A DNA stretch of 64,000 nt from Parvibaculaceae bacterium (GCA_028283765.1 JAPWJY010000003.1:62001-126000), one strand, 5' to 3'. Counted from the first letter of the stretch, positions 38,548-47,498 are shown. Notes: generated from the sequence alone by a model not told the origin. Made by a program: numbers and translations.

Positions 38548-39801
38548 ATGCTCAGGCCACAGGCGAAAACGATCGATCTGGACGGCAAGCCGGATCTGAA
38601 GAATCCTGATCTATATATGGACGGCGATTTCCACGAGGTCTTCCGCCGTCTGCGGGCCGAGGAGCCCGTCTACTGGAATCCGGAAGCCGATGCGTCGGGC
38701 TTCTGGGCCGTTACGCGCTATGACGACATCGAGGCGATGTCGAAAAATCCCGCCTTGTTTTCCTCCGCGCGCCATCTGGGCGGACACCGGATTTTCGACG
38801 AGCACACGCTCGAAAACAACAGCACCGACGCCTCGATGATCTCGATGGATCCGCCGGGGCACACGGGCTACCGGCGCATGGTGACGCCGGGCTTCGTGCC
38901 CAAACGCATTTCCGGCATGGAAGACCGCATCCGCGCCCGGGTCACCCGCATTCTCGATGCCATGGAGGCGAAGGGAAAGGCGGACGGCGGGGTGGAGTTC
39001 GTCTCCACCGTCGCAGCCGTGCTGCCCATCGAGGTGCTGGCGGAGCTTTTCGGCGTGCCGGAGGCCGACGGCCCCAAGCTCTTTGAATGGTCGAACGCGA
39101 CCGTCGGCGAGGACGACCCGGAACTGCGCGTCTCCGACGAATATATGCGCCAGTGCGTGTCCGAGATGGCGGGCTATGCGGCGGGCCTGTGGCAGCAGCG
39201 GCAGGAAAATCCCGGGGACGACCTGATCACCATGCTGGCGCACTCGAAGATCGACGGCAAGGAGATGAGCTTTGCGACCTATATCGGCACCTTCATCCTG
39301 CTTGTCGTCGCGGGCAACGAGACCACCCGCAACTCCATATCCGGCGGCCTGCTGGCGCTGACCGAATTTCCCGAGCAAAGACAGCGGCTGCTGGACGATC
39401 CTTCGCTGATCCCCAGCGCGGTTCAGGAAATTGTCCGCTGGGTCAGCCCGGTCCTGCATATGCGCCGCACGGCGACGGCGGATACGGAAATCCGGGGACA
39501 GAAGATCGCCAGGGGCGACAAGCTGGTGATGTGGTACGCCTCGGCCAACCGGGACGAGGACAAGTGGGCCGATCCCTTTGCTTTCGACGTGGGCCGCTAC
39601 ACGAACCGGCAGGCGCCGACCCATCTGGGCTTCGGCGCGGGCCAGCATTTCTGCCTGGGGTCGCGGCTTGCCGAGCTTCAGCTCAAGGTTCTCTATGAGG
39701 AAATGCTGAGCCGGTTCCCGAATATCCGGGTGACAGGTCCGGCCCGGCGTCTGCGCTCTAATTTCATCTCCGGCATCAAGGACATGCCGGTCAGTTTCTG
39801 A
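38548..39801 (+). CDS. Cytochrome P450
   Basis: Bacterial class I P450 of 417 residues; a soluble monooxygenase needing ferredoxin-type electron donors, none of which is encoded nearby. The I-helix motif is VAGNETTRN, the ExxR motif is EIVRW, and the heme-binding loop is FGAGQHFCLG with Cys369. Overall it is like the CYP125/CYP142-type sterol and lipid hydroxylases, but family assignment needs alignment. The start at 38548 follows GGGGAGGAG, which lies inside a hairpin. Confidence 0.94.
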   Translation: MLRPQAKTIDLDGKPDLKNPDLYMDGDFHEVFRRLRAEEPVYWNPEADASGFWAVTRYDDIEAMSKNPALFSSARHLGGHRIFDEHTLENNSTDASMISMDPPGHTGYRRMVTPGFVPKRISGMEDRIRARVTRILDAMEAKGKADGGVEFVSTVAAVLPIEVLAELFGVPEADGPKLFEWSNATVGEDDPELRVSDEYMRQCVSEMAGYAAGLWQQRQENPGDDLITMLAHSKIDGKEMSFATYIGTFILLVVAGNETTRNSISGGLLALTEFPEQRQRLLDDPSLIPSAVQEIVRWVSPVLHMRRTATADTEIRGQKIARGDKLVMWYASANRDEDKWADPFAFDVGRYTNRQAPTHLGFGAGQHFCLGSRLAELQLKVLYEEMLSRFPNIRVTGPARRLRSNFISGIKDMPVSF

Positions 39802-39818
39802 AGACCGGGAATGGACAA

Positions 39819-39860
39819 GCATGATGGCGCGGGGCATCCCGGCCATCATGCCTTTTCATT
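39819..39860 (+). terminator. Terminator after the P450 gene
   Basis: GCATGATGGC at 39819-39828 pairs perfectly with GCCATCATGC at 39842-39851, with a 13-base loop, followed by CTTTTCATTT. Confidence 0.7.
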
Positions 39861-39875
39861 TCGGCGGAGGTTCTG

Positions 39876-40316
39876 TCAGGCCGTGGCGCGGGCGTCGAAA
39901 ATATCGGCGGCGCTCAGGTCCATGTCCTTGCCGAGCTGTTCGAGGATGAGCTGCTCGACGCGGGCGCTGCCTTCGGCATTTGCCGTCGCCTTCCAGACCA
40001 TCCCCAGAATCTCCTTGCGCTCGGCAGGAGGGAACGCCTCCTTGATCGCGCGCGAGAAGATCGAGTCCGCATAGGGCAGGCGCAACCGCTTGTCGGCTTC
40101 CACAACCAGCGCCTCGGCGGCGGCTTCATCGAGGCCGAAATGGCTCATGATCGCGCTCTTGATGGAGTCGCGCTTTTCCGGCGTGAACTTCTTGCCGCCG
40201 CGGGCGGCCTCGACCATCAGCACGGCGGCGGCCATTTCCTTGACCTGGTCGCCGATGCCGTCGCCGGGTTTGCCGGCTTCCTGCCTGATGCTTTTAGCGA
40301 ATTCCTTGAACATCAC
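39876..40316 (-). CDS. TerB-like protein
   Basis: Helical protein of 146 residues of the TerB/tellurite-resistance-like family (also called DjlA-N/TerB fold). The acidic-helix pattern AAAVLMVEAARGGKKFTPEK and later FPPAERKEILGMVWKATANA are typical. Stand-alone TerB proteins are thought to act at the membrane or in metal/stress response, without a defined reaction. It converges on the P450 gene. Confidence 0.8.
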   Translation of the reverse strand: MMFKEFAKSIRQEAGKPGDGIGDQVKEMAAAVLMVEAARGGKKFTPEKRDSIKSAIMSHFGLDEAAAEALVVEADKRLRLPYADSIFSRAIKEAFPPAERKEILGMVWKATANAEGSARVEQLILEQLGKDMDLSAADIFDARATA

Positions 40317-40416
40317 ATATCTCCCCTGCGCCCTGAACGGGATCAGTCCCTGGAAAGAATATAGCGCCGAATGCGGACGAAGTCCCTGCGTCCTTTTGGT
40401 GGGGAGCGGCCGGCAT

Positions 40417-40450
40417 GAAAAAAGCCGCCGGATCGCGACGATCCGGCGGC
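40417..40450 (-). terminator. Terminator of the RND exporter gene
   Basis: GCCGCCGGATCG at 40424-40435 pairs perfectly with 40439-40450 across a 3-base loop. On the minus strand TTTTTTC follows, so it ends transcription of the exporter gene whose stop is at 40470. Confidence 0.9.
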
Positions 40451-40469
40451 TTTCAGAGTTTGAGCGCCT

Positions 40470-42824
40470 TTAGTGGGCGAAGATGTTCTTTTTCTTTTTA
40501 ACAGGGGTGCGGCGCGGGACGACGATATCCAGCACAACCGCCAGCGCGGGCAGCACCGTGATCGCCATGATCATGTTGACCATGAACATGAAAGTCAGGA
40601 GCAGTCCCATGTCGGCCTGGAACTTGAGGTCCGAAAAGGCCCAGGTCGAGACGCCGATGGCGAGGGTGATCGCGGTGAAGACCGTCGCCATGCCGGTTTC
40701 GAGCAGGGCGTGCTTGTAGGCGTCGGTCGTGCTGACGCCTTCCGCGAGATGCACCTGCACCCGGTTGTAGATGTAGAAGGCGTAGTCCACGCCGATGCCG
40801 ACGGCGAGCACCATGACGGGCAGGGTCGCGACCGTCAGGCCGATCTGCAGCACCTCCATGAACCAGTAGCCGAAGAAGGTGGCGAAGGTCAGGGGCAGGC
40901 AGCAGGCGACGACCGCCCGCCAGTCGCGGTAGGTGATGATGACGAGCGCGACGATGACGGCATAGACCCACAGCATCATGGGCACTTCCGCATGTTCGAT
41001 CTCGTCGTTGACGGCGGCCTGCACTCCCATGTTGCCGGAGGCGAGGCGGATATTGACGCCCTTCATCGGATGCTCGGTGCGGTAGCTCTTCACGGCCTCG
41101 ACCACGCCCTTGATGGTTGCGGCCTTGGCGTCCTTCAGGAAGACCTGTACCGGCAGCACGCTGCATTCCTGGTTGAGCAGGCCCGAGGAGGGCGATACGG
41201 GCTGCACCGCCTGCACCAGCGCCAGCTTGTTGCGTGGAATGGCTTCCCATTTGGGGTTGGCCTCGTTCCAGCCCGCGCCGGTCGTCTTCACTGCGAAGGG
41301 CAGCGACAGCACCAGCGACACGCCCGGCTGGTTCTCCATGTACCAGGAGAACTGGTCGAGATAATGCATGTAGTCATATTTGATGCAGGCTTCGGGCGGG
41401 GTTTCCACCACGATGGTGAAGAGGTTGAGCCCGAGCGCGTACTGCTCCGAGACAACCCGGCTGTCCACATTGTAGCGGGCGTCGGGGCGCAATTCGGCGG
41501 AACCGGCGTGAAGCGCGCCGACATGCCGGTTGCGGCTCTGGTAGACGGCGACGCCGAACAGCGTGACCGAGATCACAAGCGTGATCACCGCGCCGCGCGG
41601 CGTCGCCAGATTGCCGAGCATGCCCATCAGTTTCAGGCGGAACACGCGGGCACGGCTGATCTTGTCGGCGAAATTGGCCGGGAATTTGAAATAGCTGACG
41701 ACGAGCGGCAGCATGATCAAATTGGTGATGATCTTGAGCGCCACGCCGATGGAGGCCGTGATCGCCAGTTCCCGGATCATGGGCACGGGGATGATGTAGA
41801 GCGTGGCGAAGCCCGCGAACGCCGTCACCAGCGCCATGGTGCCCGGGATGAGCAGGCCCGAGAAACTGGCCCGGGCGGCCGCTTCCACGCTCTTGCCCGA
41901 ACTGATCTCGGCGGTGATCAGGTTGATCTGCTGCACCCCGTGGCTGACGCCGATGGCGAAGACGAGGAACGGCACCAGCACCGCGAGGGGGTCCAGGCCG
42001 AAGCCGAGCAGGTTGAGGATGGCGAATTGCCAGACCACCGAGGTGAGCGAGGAGAAGAGGGTGGCGAAGGTCAGCGCCGCCGAACGCGAATAGAGATAGA
42101 CGCTCAGCGCGGTGAGGAAAAAGGCGACGGTGAAGAATTTCAGCACGCTCGACGCGCCGTCGGCGATATCGCCGATCAGCTTGGCGAAGCCGATGATGCG
42201 CACCGTGTAGGTGTCATTCTCGTATTTGTCGCGAATCTGGGTTTCGAGCCGGTGGGCAAGGTCGAAATAGTCGAGGCGTTTGCCTGTCGTGGGGTCATAG
42301 TCCTGCAATTCGGCGGAAACCATGGCCGAGGTGAAGTCGTCGGAAACCAGCTTGCCGACGAAGCCGCCGCGGATCACGTTGCTTTCGACATGCTGGAGGG
42401 AATCCGGCGTCAGCGTGTTTGCCGTCACATTGCCCGGGATCACGTCGTCGGCGGAAATGCCGTCCTCGGTGATCTCGATATAACGGGTGTTGGGCGTCCA
42501 CAGCGACGTCACCGTGGAGCGTGAGACGCCGGGAAGGAAGAAGATGTCGTCGGTCAGGTTCTTGTAGGTGGAGAAAAAGGGCTTGTTCCAGATCGTGCCC
42601 TTGTTCTGTTCAAGCACCACCAGGATGCGGTTGGAGCCGAACAGCTTGCTGCGGTACTCCTGAAAGGTCTTGATATACTCATGACCGATCGGCAACTGCT
42701 TGTCGAAACCGGCCGTCATATGCAGTTGCGTGGCGAAATAGGCCGCTCCCAGCGTGATGATCGCCAGTGTGATCAGGATGTAACTGCGCATCCCGAAAAT
42801 AAAATTTTCGAACTTCTTGACCAT
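40470..42824 (-). CDS. RND/MMPL-family exporter
   Basis: Inner-membrane RND superfamily protein of 784 residues, of the MMPL/SSD type that moves lipids, sterols, hopanoids or other hydrophobic compounds. One N-terminal membrane helix, a large periplasmic loop (about 40-225), a block of about five helices with LGFGLDPLAVLVPFLVFAIG and GVSHGVQQINL, a second loop and a second helix block (VMVLAVGIGVDYAFYIYNRV) are visible. The start at 42824 (MVKKFENF) is clear from the hydrophobic onset; the frame extends further. It is divergent from the tandem diiron genes and is clearly paralogous to the partial gene at 62.6 kb. Confidence 0.9.
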   Translation of the reverse strand: MVKKFENFIFGMRSYILITLAIITLGAAYFATQLHMTAGFDKQLPIGHEYIKTFQEYRSKLFGSNRILVVLEQNKGTIWNKPFFSTYKNLTDDIFFLPGVSRSTVTSLWTPNTRYIEITEDGISADDVIPGNVTANTLTPDSLQHVESNVIRGGFVGKLVSDDFTSAMVSAELQDYDPTTGKRLDYFDLAHRLETQIRDKYENDTYTVRIIGFAKLIGDIADGASSVLKFFTVAFFLTALSVYLYSRSAALTFATLFSSLTSVVWQFAILNLLGFGLDPLAVLVPFLVFAIGVSHGVQQINLITAEISSGKSVEAAARASFSGLLIPGTMALVTAFAGFATLYIIPVPMIRELAITASIGVALKIITNLIMLPLVVSYFKFPANFADKISRARVFRLKLMGMLGNLATPRGAVITLVISVTLFGVAVYQSRNRHVGALHAGSAELRPDARYNVDSRVVSEQYALGLNLFTIVVETPPEACIKYDYMHYLDQFSWYMENQPGVSLVLSLPFAVKTTGAGWNEANPKWEAIPRNKLALVQAVQPVSPSSGLLNQECSVLPVQVFLKDAKAATIKGVVEAVKSYRTEHPMKGVNIRLASGNMGVQAAVNDEIEHAEVPMMLWVYAVIVALVIITYRDWRAVVACCLPLTFATFFGYWFMEVLQIGLTVATLPVMVLAVGIGVDYAFYIYNRVQVHLAEGVSTTDAYKHALLETGMATVFTAITLAIGVSTWAFSDLKFQADMGLLLTFMFMVNMIMAITVLPALAVVLDIVVPRRTPVKKKKNIFAH

Positions 42825-42844
42825 GGACGTTTCCCGTCTCCCTT

Positions 42845-42865
42845 CCCCGCCCTGAAATGGCGGGG
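42845..42865 (-). promoter_or_regulatory. Leader hairpin of the RND exporter gene
   Basis: CCCCGCC-N7-GGCGGGG forms a perfect 7-bp stem about 20 bases ahead of the exporter start on the minus strand. It may influence translation or stability. Confidence 0.4.
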
Positions 42866-43234
42866 TTCCTCCCAAAGACACTAAATCCGGCCAATACCCG
42901 CCATCGTACACCAGCACCGCGAGGGTACGGACGAATGGACGGTGCGAGACCGGTCCTCCTGTGTTGTTGCCGGGAGACGGATAGCGGCCATGCGCCCGCT
43001 GGACTCTCGTCCGTGGGCGTTACAGGCCGGATACAGATCAGCGGTATGCACTGCCCCTCCCGGAACAACTTCTTCTTTTTATTCGTTCTTACGCGCCGGT
43101 TTTCCCGGTTTTTGAAAGACCTTGATCCTCGCTCGTGAATACTCCTCCCGAGCTTTCCGGGGCGGAGATCAGGTCTCTGGATAGTAAGGTTAGCACATAT
43201 TTTTTTACGCGATAGTAGGGAGGATTGCAGGAAG
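42866..43234. other. Long divergent spacer between RND exporter and diiron gene 1
   Basis: The whole gap between the two divergent starts is 613 bases. Apart from the leader hairpin on the left and the palindromes at 43235-43272, I see no gene or RNA structure I can name. It should contain both promoters. Confidence 0.5.
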
Positions 43235-43272
43235 TGACGGCACATGTCAAAAAATGACGCTGGCGTCATTTT
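43235..43272. promoter_or_regulatory. Operator-like palindromes before diiron gene 1
   Basis: TGAC-N7-GTCA at 43235-43249 is followed directly by a perfect 9-bp dyad, AAAATGACG at 43251-43259 and CGTCATTTT at 43264-43272, with a CTGG centre. They lie about 170-200 bases ahead of the start at 43438 in the exporter/diiron divergent region. A related element lies ahead of the second diiron gene. Confidence 0.6.
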
Positions 43273-43437
43273 GGCCTTGCCTCCCCTTCCGTCCGGGCCT
43301 ACTTTATTGTCAGCCGCATGATCAGGTCATGGAAGTCCGTACCCCGCGTGAGCGCGGATTTCCAAGAAGAGCCATGGAATGCAAGGGTCACACAACAGTC
43401 TGGTCGAGGCCGCGCCCGCCGGATTTTGGAGGATAGC

Positions 43438-44574
43438 ATGAGCGAAGTGCGCCAGATCACCAAGGACGAAGCCTATGATGCCGTGGCTCCCGACGACTTC
43501 CCGGCGATGCTGGATGTAGAGCGCTATGGCAACCGCTCGACCGCGTTCGACAAGATCATTTCCGCGACCCACGATCATTTCTGGGACCCGCTGGATCTGA
43601 AATACATCGATTTTTCAGAGCCGTTCGACATGGAAAACAACATGGTCATTCCAGAGGAACTGATCATGGAATTCCGCCTGCCGTCGTTCGATAAACTGAC
43701 GCAGAAGCAGCGCGTGAAGTTTGCCAACGAGCAGGCCCGCTGGATGCTCTCGTCGATCCTGCACGGTGAGCAGGGCGCGCTCGCGCTTTCCGCCAGCCTC
43801 TGCCACATTCTCCGCGATCCGGGCGCGCAGGAATATGCCGCGAACCAGACCCGCGAGGAAGCCCGCCACGTCACCGCCTTTTCCCGGTATATTCAGGCCC
43901 GCTGGGGCAAGCCCCTGCCGGTTGGCGAGACGCTCGGCAATCTGCTGACGGACATCGTCGGCGCGCCGGAAGTCTACAAGAAGGTCGTCGGCATGCAGAT
44001 GCTGGTCGAGGGCCTCGCCATGGGCGCGTTCGCCACCTTCTACGCCAAGTCCACCGATCCGCTGATGGTCAAGCTGATGCAGCTTGTCATGACGGACGAG
44101 GCCTTCCACCACAAGTTCGGCAAGATCTGGGCCGACCGCACCATCCCCAAGCTCTCGGAAGAGGAACAGAACCTGATCGAGGACTGGGCGGCGAGCTGCT
44201 TCCAGACGCTGCTGTTCAACCTCGTGAACCCCGAGCAGAAGAAGGTCATCTATGCCGAGTTCGGCCTCGACTGGCAGCAGGTCATGAACGAGATGATCGA
44301 GGCCGTGACGGATGAGGATCGCCGCAAGGACATGCAGGAAGGCACCAATATCTTCCGCGTGCTCATCAAGACCCTGCTCAAGGCCGGCATCATCACCGAC
44401 CGGACCAAGGACTTCTATGCGACCTATGTGGACATGGAGGAACTGAGGAGCGAAGGCGACAGGATGGTTGGCGACGACATCGCCGAAGATGGCATCCGCT
44501 TCCTCCAGAAGATCAATTTCGGCACCAACACGGATGCGTTGAAGAATATCTCGCTGTCGTCCGCCGCCGAATAA
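43438..44574 (+). CDS. Diiron ferritin-like protein, paralogue 1
   Basis: Protein of 378 residues with a complete R2/ferritin-type diiron ligand set: Glu111 (HGEQGAL), Glu141-x-x-His144 (EEARHV), Glu191 (VEGLAMG) and Glu221-x-x-His224 (DEAFHH). It should use O2 for oxidation or oxygenation, but the substrate is unknown to me; AurF-like oxygenases and RNR-R2-like proteins share the fold. GGAGG at 43430 precedes the ATG at 43438. It is about 80% alike by eye to paralogue 2, 214 bases downstream. It has its own terminator, so each copy seems separately expressed. Confidence 0.88.
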   Translation: MSEVRQITKDEAYDAVAPDDFPAMLDVERYGNRSTAFDKIISATHDHFWDPLDLKYIDFSEPFDMENNMVIPEELIMEFRLPSFDKLTQKQRVKFANEQARWMLSSILHGEQGALALSASLCHILRDPGAQEYAANQTREEARHVTAFSRYIQARWGKPLPVGETLGNLLTDIVGAPEVYKKVVGMQMLVEGLAMGAFATFYAKSTDPLMVKLMQLVMTDEAFHHKFGKIWADRTIPKLSEEEQNLIEDWAASCFQTLLFNLVNPEQKKVIYAEFGLDWQQVMNEMIEAVTDEDRRKDMQEGTNIFRVLIKTLLKAGIITDRTKDFYATYVDMEELRSEGDRMVGDDIAEDGIRFLQKINFGTNTDALKNISLSSAAE

Positions 44575-44598
44575 TCCGCAACAGGAAAACAGTGCTGA

Positions 44599-44630
44599 AG
44601 GGCGGTCCGGTCGGGCCGCCCTTTTTGTTT
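44599..44630 (+). terminator. Terminator after diiron gene 1
   Basis: AGGGCGGTCC at 44599-44608 pairs with GGGCCGCCCT at 44613-44622 (one G-U) across a GGTC loop, followed by TTTTTG. Confidence 0.85.
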
Positions 44631-44653
44631 GGGCTTACGGTCCGCCCCTGCGC

Positions 44654-44678
44654 AAAATGACGCATGTGTCACTTTTTG
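44654..44678. promoter_or_regulatory. Operator-like dyad before diiron gene 2
   Basis: AAAATGACGC at 44654-44663 and TGTCACTTTTT at 44668-44678 form an imperfect dyad. The left arm is identical over ten bases to that of the palindrome ahead of diiron gene 1, and the place relative to the gene is similar (about 110 bases before the start). Confidence 0.55.
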
Positions 44679-44788
44679 ATTGTTTCGCGAGTCAAAGACC
44701 ATAATTATTTTGTGTGTATTTGTCGGGGAGGACCCGGTGCCCCCTTCCGGAGGGGAGGGCGGGCAGAACGCAGGGAAGGAACAGGGAC

Positions 44789-45913
44789 ATGAGCGCCGCG
44801 CGCCAGATCACCAAGGACAATGCCTATGAGGCCGTCGCCCCGGAGGATTTCGAGGCGATGCTGAATGTGGACCGCTACAACCGCCGGTCCGGCGCCTTCG
44901 ACAAGATCATTTCCGCGACCCACGACCATTTCTGGGATCCGCTGGACAAGCGCTATATCGACTATGACGAGCCTTTCGACGTCGAGAACGAGATGCTGAT
45001 CTCGCCAGCCCTGGTCCCGGAACTGGAATTGCCCTGTTTTCAGGCACTGACGCAGAAGCAGAAGGTGGGTTTCGTCAACGAGACGGCGCACTGGATGATG
45101 TCGGCGATCCTGCATGGCGAGCAGGGCGCCATGAACCTGTCGGCAAGCCTCTGCCATATCCTTCTCGATCCCGGCGCGCAGGAATATGCCGCGAACCAGG
45201 CCCGCGAGGAGGCCCGTCACGTCACCGCGTTCGCGAAATATGTGCAGGCCCGCTGGGGCAAGCCGCTTGCCGTCGGTGAGACGCTGGCGTCCCTGCTCAC
45301 CGAAATGGTCAATGCCCGGGAGGTCTACAAGAAGATCGTGGGCATGCAGCTTCTGGTCGAAGGGCTGGCCATGGGCACCTTCGCCACCTTCTTCAATCAG
45401 GCCCGCGACCCGTTGCTGGTCAAGCTCTGCCAGCTTGCGATGACGGACGAGGCGTTCCACCACAAGTTCGGCAAGATCTGGGCGGACCGCACCATCCCGA
45501 AGCTCTCGGCCGAGGAGCAGAACCTGATCGAGGACTGGGCGGCGAGCTGCTTCCAGACGCTGCTGTTCAACCTCGTGAACCCCGAACAGAAAAAGGCCCT
45601 ATATGCGCCCTTCGGCCTCGACTGGCAGGTGGTGCAGGCCGAAATGCTGGAGGCCGTGACCGACGACGACCGCCGCGAGCAGATGAAGGAGGGCACCAAT
45701 GTTTTCCGGGTGCTGGTCAAGACCCTGCTCAAGGCGGGCATCATCACCGCGCGCACCCGGCCCTTCTATGCCCTCTATGTGGATATGGACGAGTTAAAGA
45801 ACGAGGACGAGCGGATGGTCGGCGATGATATTGCCGAAGCCGGTATCCGCTATCTCCAGACCATCAATTTCGACAAGAACAAGGCCATCAGGCTGACATC
45901 TGCCGCGGAGTAG
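44789..45913 (+). CDS. Diiron ferritin-like protein, paralogue 2
   Basis: Protein of 374 residues collinear with paralogue 1, with the same ligand positions: Glu111, Glu141/His144, Glu191 and Glu221/His224. Long stretches such as FDKIISATHDHFWDPLD and FHHKFGKIWADRTIPKLS are shared; the region from 70 to 100 and the C-terminus differ most. The start at 44789 (MSAARQITKDNAYE) matches the paralogue and follows AAGGAACAGGG. A tandem duplication kept with both active sites intact suggests that both are used, perhaps on different substrates or as a heterodimer. Confidence 0.88.
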   Translation: MSAARQITKDNAYEAVAPEDFEAMLNVDRYNRRSGAFDKIISATHDHFWDPLDKRYIDYDEPFDVENEMLISPALVPELELPCFQALTQKQKVGFVNETAHWMMSAILHGEQGAMNLSASLCHILLDPGAQEYAANQAREEARHVTAFAKYVQARWGKPLAVGETLASLLTEMVNAREVYKKIVGMQLLVEGLAMGTFATFFNQARDPLLVKLCQLAMTDEAFHHKFGKIWADRTIPKLSAEEQNLIEDWAASCFQTLLFNLVNPEQKKALYAPFGLDWQVVQAEMLEAVTDDDRREQMKEGTNVFRVLVKTLLKAGIITARTRPFYALYVDMDELKNEDERMVGDDIAEAGIRYLQTINFDKNKAIRLTSAAE

Positions 45914-45945
45914 GCCGTCCGCACCCCGTTCCGCGATCCGACCTC

Positions 45946-45975
45946 CCCTCGCACCTCTGGTGCGAGGGTTTTTTT
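45946..45975 (+). terminator. Terminator after diiron gene 2
   Basis: CCCTCGCAC at 45946-45954 pairs perfectly with GTGCGAGGG at 45960-45968 across CTCTG, followed by seven T. Confidence 0.92.
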
Positions 45976-46015
45976 GCCTGTGCGGGGGCAAGGCGAATCC
46001 TCTAGGCTCCGGCCC

Positions 46016-46936
46016 ATGCAAAACAATGTTTCAACCGCCGCTTTGCGCCCCTTTCTCACGGACGACATACCGGACCTGCCGGTCTCGGACTGGCGTCTCC
46101 TTGGAAAAGGGCTCTGGGGCGAGGTCCATGATCTGGGCGACGGCAGCATCCTCAAGCTGGTGCGGCGCGCAGGCGGGCTCGGCTCGGGCGAAAGCAAGGT
46201 GATCCGCGAGGGCGCGGCGCTTGGCCTGCTGGGCGGCCTTGCCAATGATTATGTGCGCGTGCCGCGGCTGATCGGCAGCGCGCTTTTCAGGAACGGCTAC
46301 ATCGGCTCGGCGATGGGGATGCCGCCGCTCGCGGGCTGGGTTCGCATCGAACGGCTCGCGGGCGAGGCTATCGATGGCCATGCGGTGGCCATGGTGCCGT
46401 CGCGGCGTGAGACGCTGGGCGAAAGACTCGGCGCGGCGATCGCGGCCTTGCATGAGGCTGCCGCCCCCCATCTGGATGAGATGGCGAGGCTTGGCGATCC
46501 CATCCTGCGCAGCCTGAAGGAGGCGGTTGTCCATCTGGGCGGGCCTTCTGACCGGTCCCGGCTGGACCGCCTCGAAACGGAATGGCGCGGCAGTGTGAGC
46601 GCGCCCGTCGTTCTGCATGGCGACATCAATCTGGGCAACATTCTCTATACGGAACGGGCCGGGCCCATCGGGTTCGTGGACTTCGCGGAAGCGGGGGCGG
46701 GTGCGCCGGAGGCCGACCTTCGCCATTTCGAAGGGTTCGGGCCGCTGCGCGACGCCATCCTGCGCGGCTATGGCGCTTTTCTGGGGGAAAAGCCCGACAT
46801 GGCGCGCTACCGCATGGCCACCGCCGTGGATGCCGCCGTCACGCTCGCCATCGAGGGGAGCGCGGGACATCCGCGCGAGGCCATGCGGCGGCGCTACTGG
46901 CTGGATGAATGTCTGCGTCAGGCGGGGATAGAATAA
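46016..46936 (+). CDS. APH-family phosphotransferase-like protein
   Basis: Protein-kinase-fold protein of 306 residues from the aminoglycoside/choline phosphotransferase group. The catalytic loop is VVLHGDINLGNILYT and the metal-binding Asp is in GFVDFAEAG. The N-lobe has a glycine-rich LLGKGLWGEVHDLGDGSILK with a plausible ATP lysine. There is no sign that it is a resistance enzyme; small-molecule kinases of unknown substrate are common here. The start at 46016 has no strong ribosome-binding site; an in-frame alternative is 45974. mmcB follows after 43 bases. Confidence 0.82.
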   Translation: MQNNVSTAALRPFLTDDIPDLPVSDWRLLGKGLWGEVHDLGDGSILKLVRRAGGLGSGESKVIREGAALGLLGGLANDYVRVPRLIGSALFRNGYIGSAMGMPPLAGWVRIERLAGEAIDGHAVAMVPSRRETLGERLGAAIAALHEAAAPHLDEMARLGDPILRSLKEAVVHLGGPSDRSRLDRLETEWRGSVSAPVVLHGDINLGNILYTERAGPIGFVDFAEAGAGAPEADLRHFEGFGPLRDAILRGYGAFLGEKPDMARYRMATAVDAAVTLAIEGSAGHPREAMRRRYWLDECLRQAGIE

Positions 46937-46979
46937 ACCGGGATGATTTTCATTTCCGGTGGCTACGGGACGCTCCACC

Positions 46980-47498
46980 ATGAGCAGCGATGACATTGTC
47001 AAAAATCTGAGCCTCGTCGAGGCGGAGCCGGATGCGTTCCTGCTTTATGACGGGCGGCAATCGCCCACGGCGGCCGGGGTGCAGCGCGGCGTCTGCCGCC
47101 TGCTGGCCGACATGGGCTATACGGCCCTGACCGAACTGCCGCTCGCCACGGGCCGCCGGGTGGACATCGCGGCGCTTGGCCCCTCGGGACAGATCATCGT
47201 GATGGAGATCAAGTCCAGTCTGGCGGATTTCCGGGCCGACCAGAAATGGGAGCAATATCTGGACTATTGCGACCGCTTCTATTTCGCTGTGCCGCCGGAG
47301 TTTCCCCGGGAGGTCCTGCCCGGTCATGTCGGCCTTGTCGTCGCCGATCGCTATGGCGCGGAAATCCTGCGCGAGGCGGGCGAGGTGAGGCTGCCGCCTG
47401 CCCGGCGCAAGGCCATGACCCTGCATTTCGCCCGCACTGCGGCCCGCCGCGTGCTGCGCCTGATCGACCCGCCTGCGGTCCAGGTGAGGGAGGGGTAA
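46980..47498 (+). CDS. mmcB: MmcB-family DNA repair protein
   Basis: Protein of 172 residues with the conserved MmcB core: GVQRGVCRLLADMGYTALTE, GRRVDIAALGPSGQI, EIKSSLADFRADQKWEQYLD, and YCDRFYFAVPPEFP. The D...ExK arrangement is that of a restriction-endonuclease-like (PD-(D/E)xK) fold. In Caulobacter the family protects against mitomycin C damage. The start at 46980 is preferred; a GTG at 46959 is possible. It converges on regA with a 13-base gap. Confidence 0.88.
   Translation: MSSDDIVKNLSLVEAEPDAFLLYDGRQSPTAAGVQRGVCRLLADMGYTALTELPLATGRRVDIAALGPSGQIIVMEIKSSLADFRADQKWEQYLDYCDRFYFAVPPEFPREVLPGHVGLVVADRYGAEILREAGEVRLPPARRKAMTLHFARTAARRVLRLIDPPAVQVREG

Noticed and set aside
40473-42524. A 683-codon open frame on the plus strand
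   Set aside because: It is antisense to the RND exporter gene. The product is His/Asp/Glu-rich with no family resemblance.
46016-46936. An aminoglycoside resistance gene
   Set aside because: Only the kinase fold is shared; the sequence shows no closeness to a known resistance enzyme and no mobile element is near.
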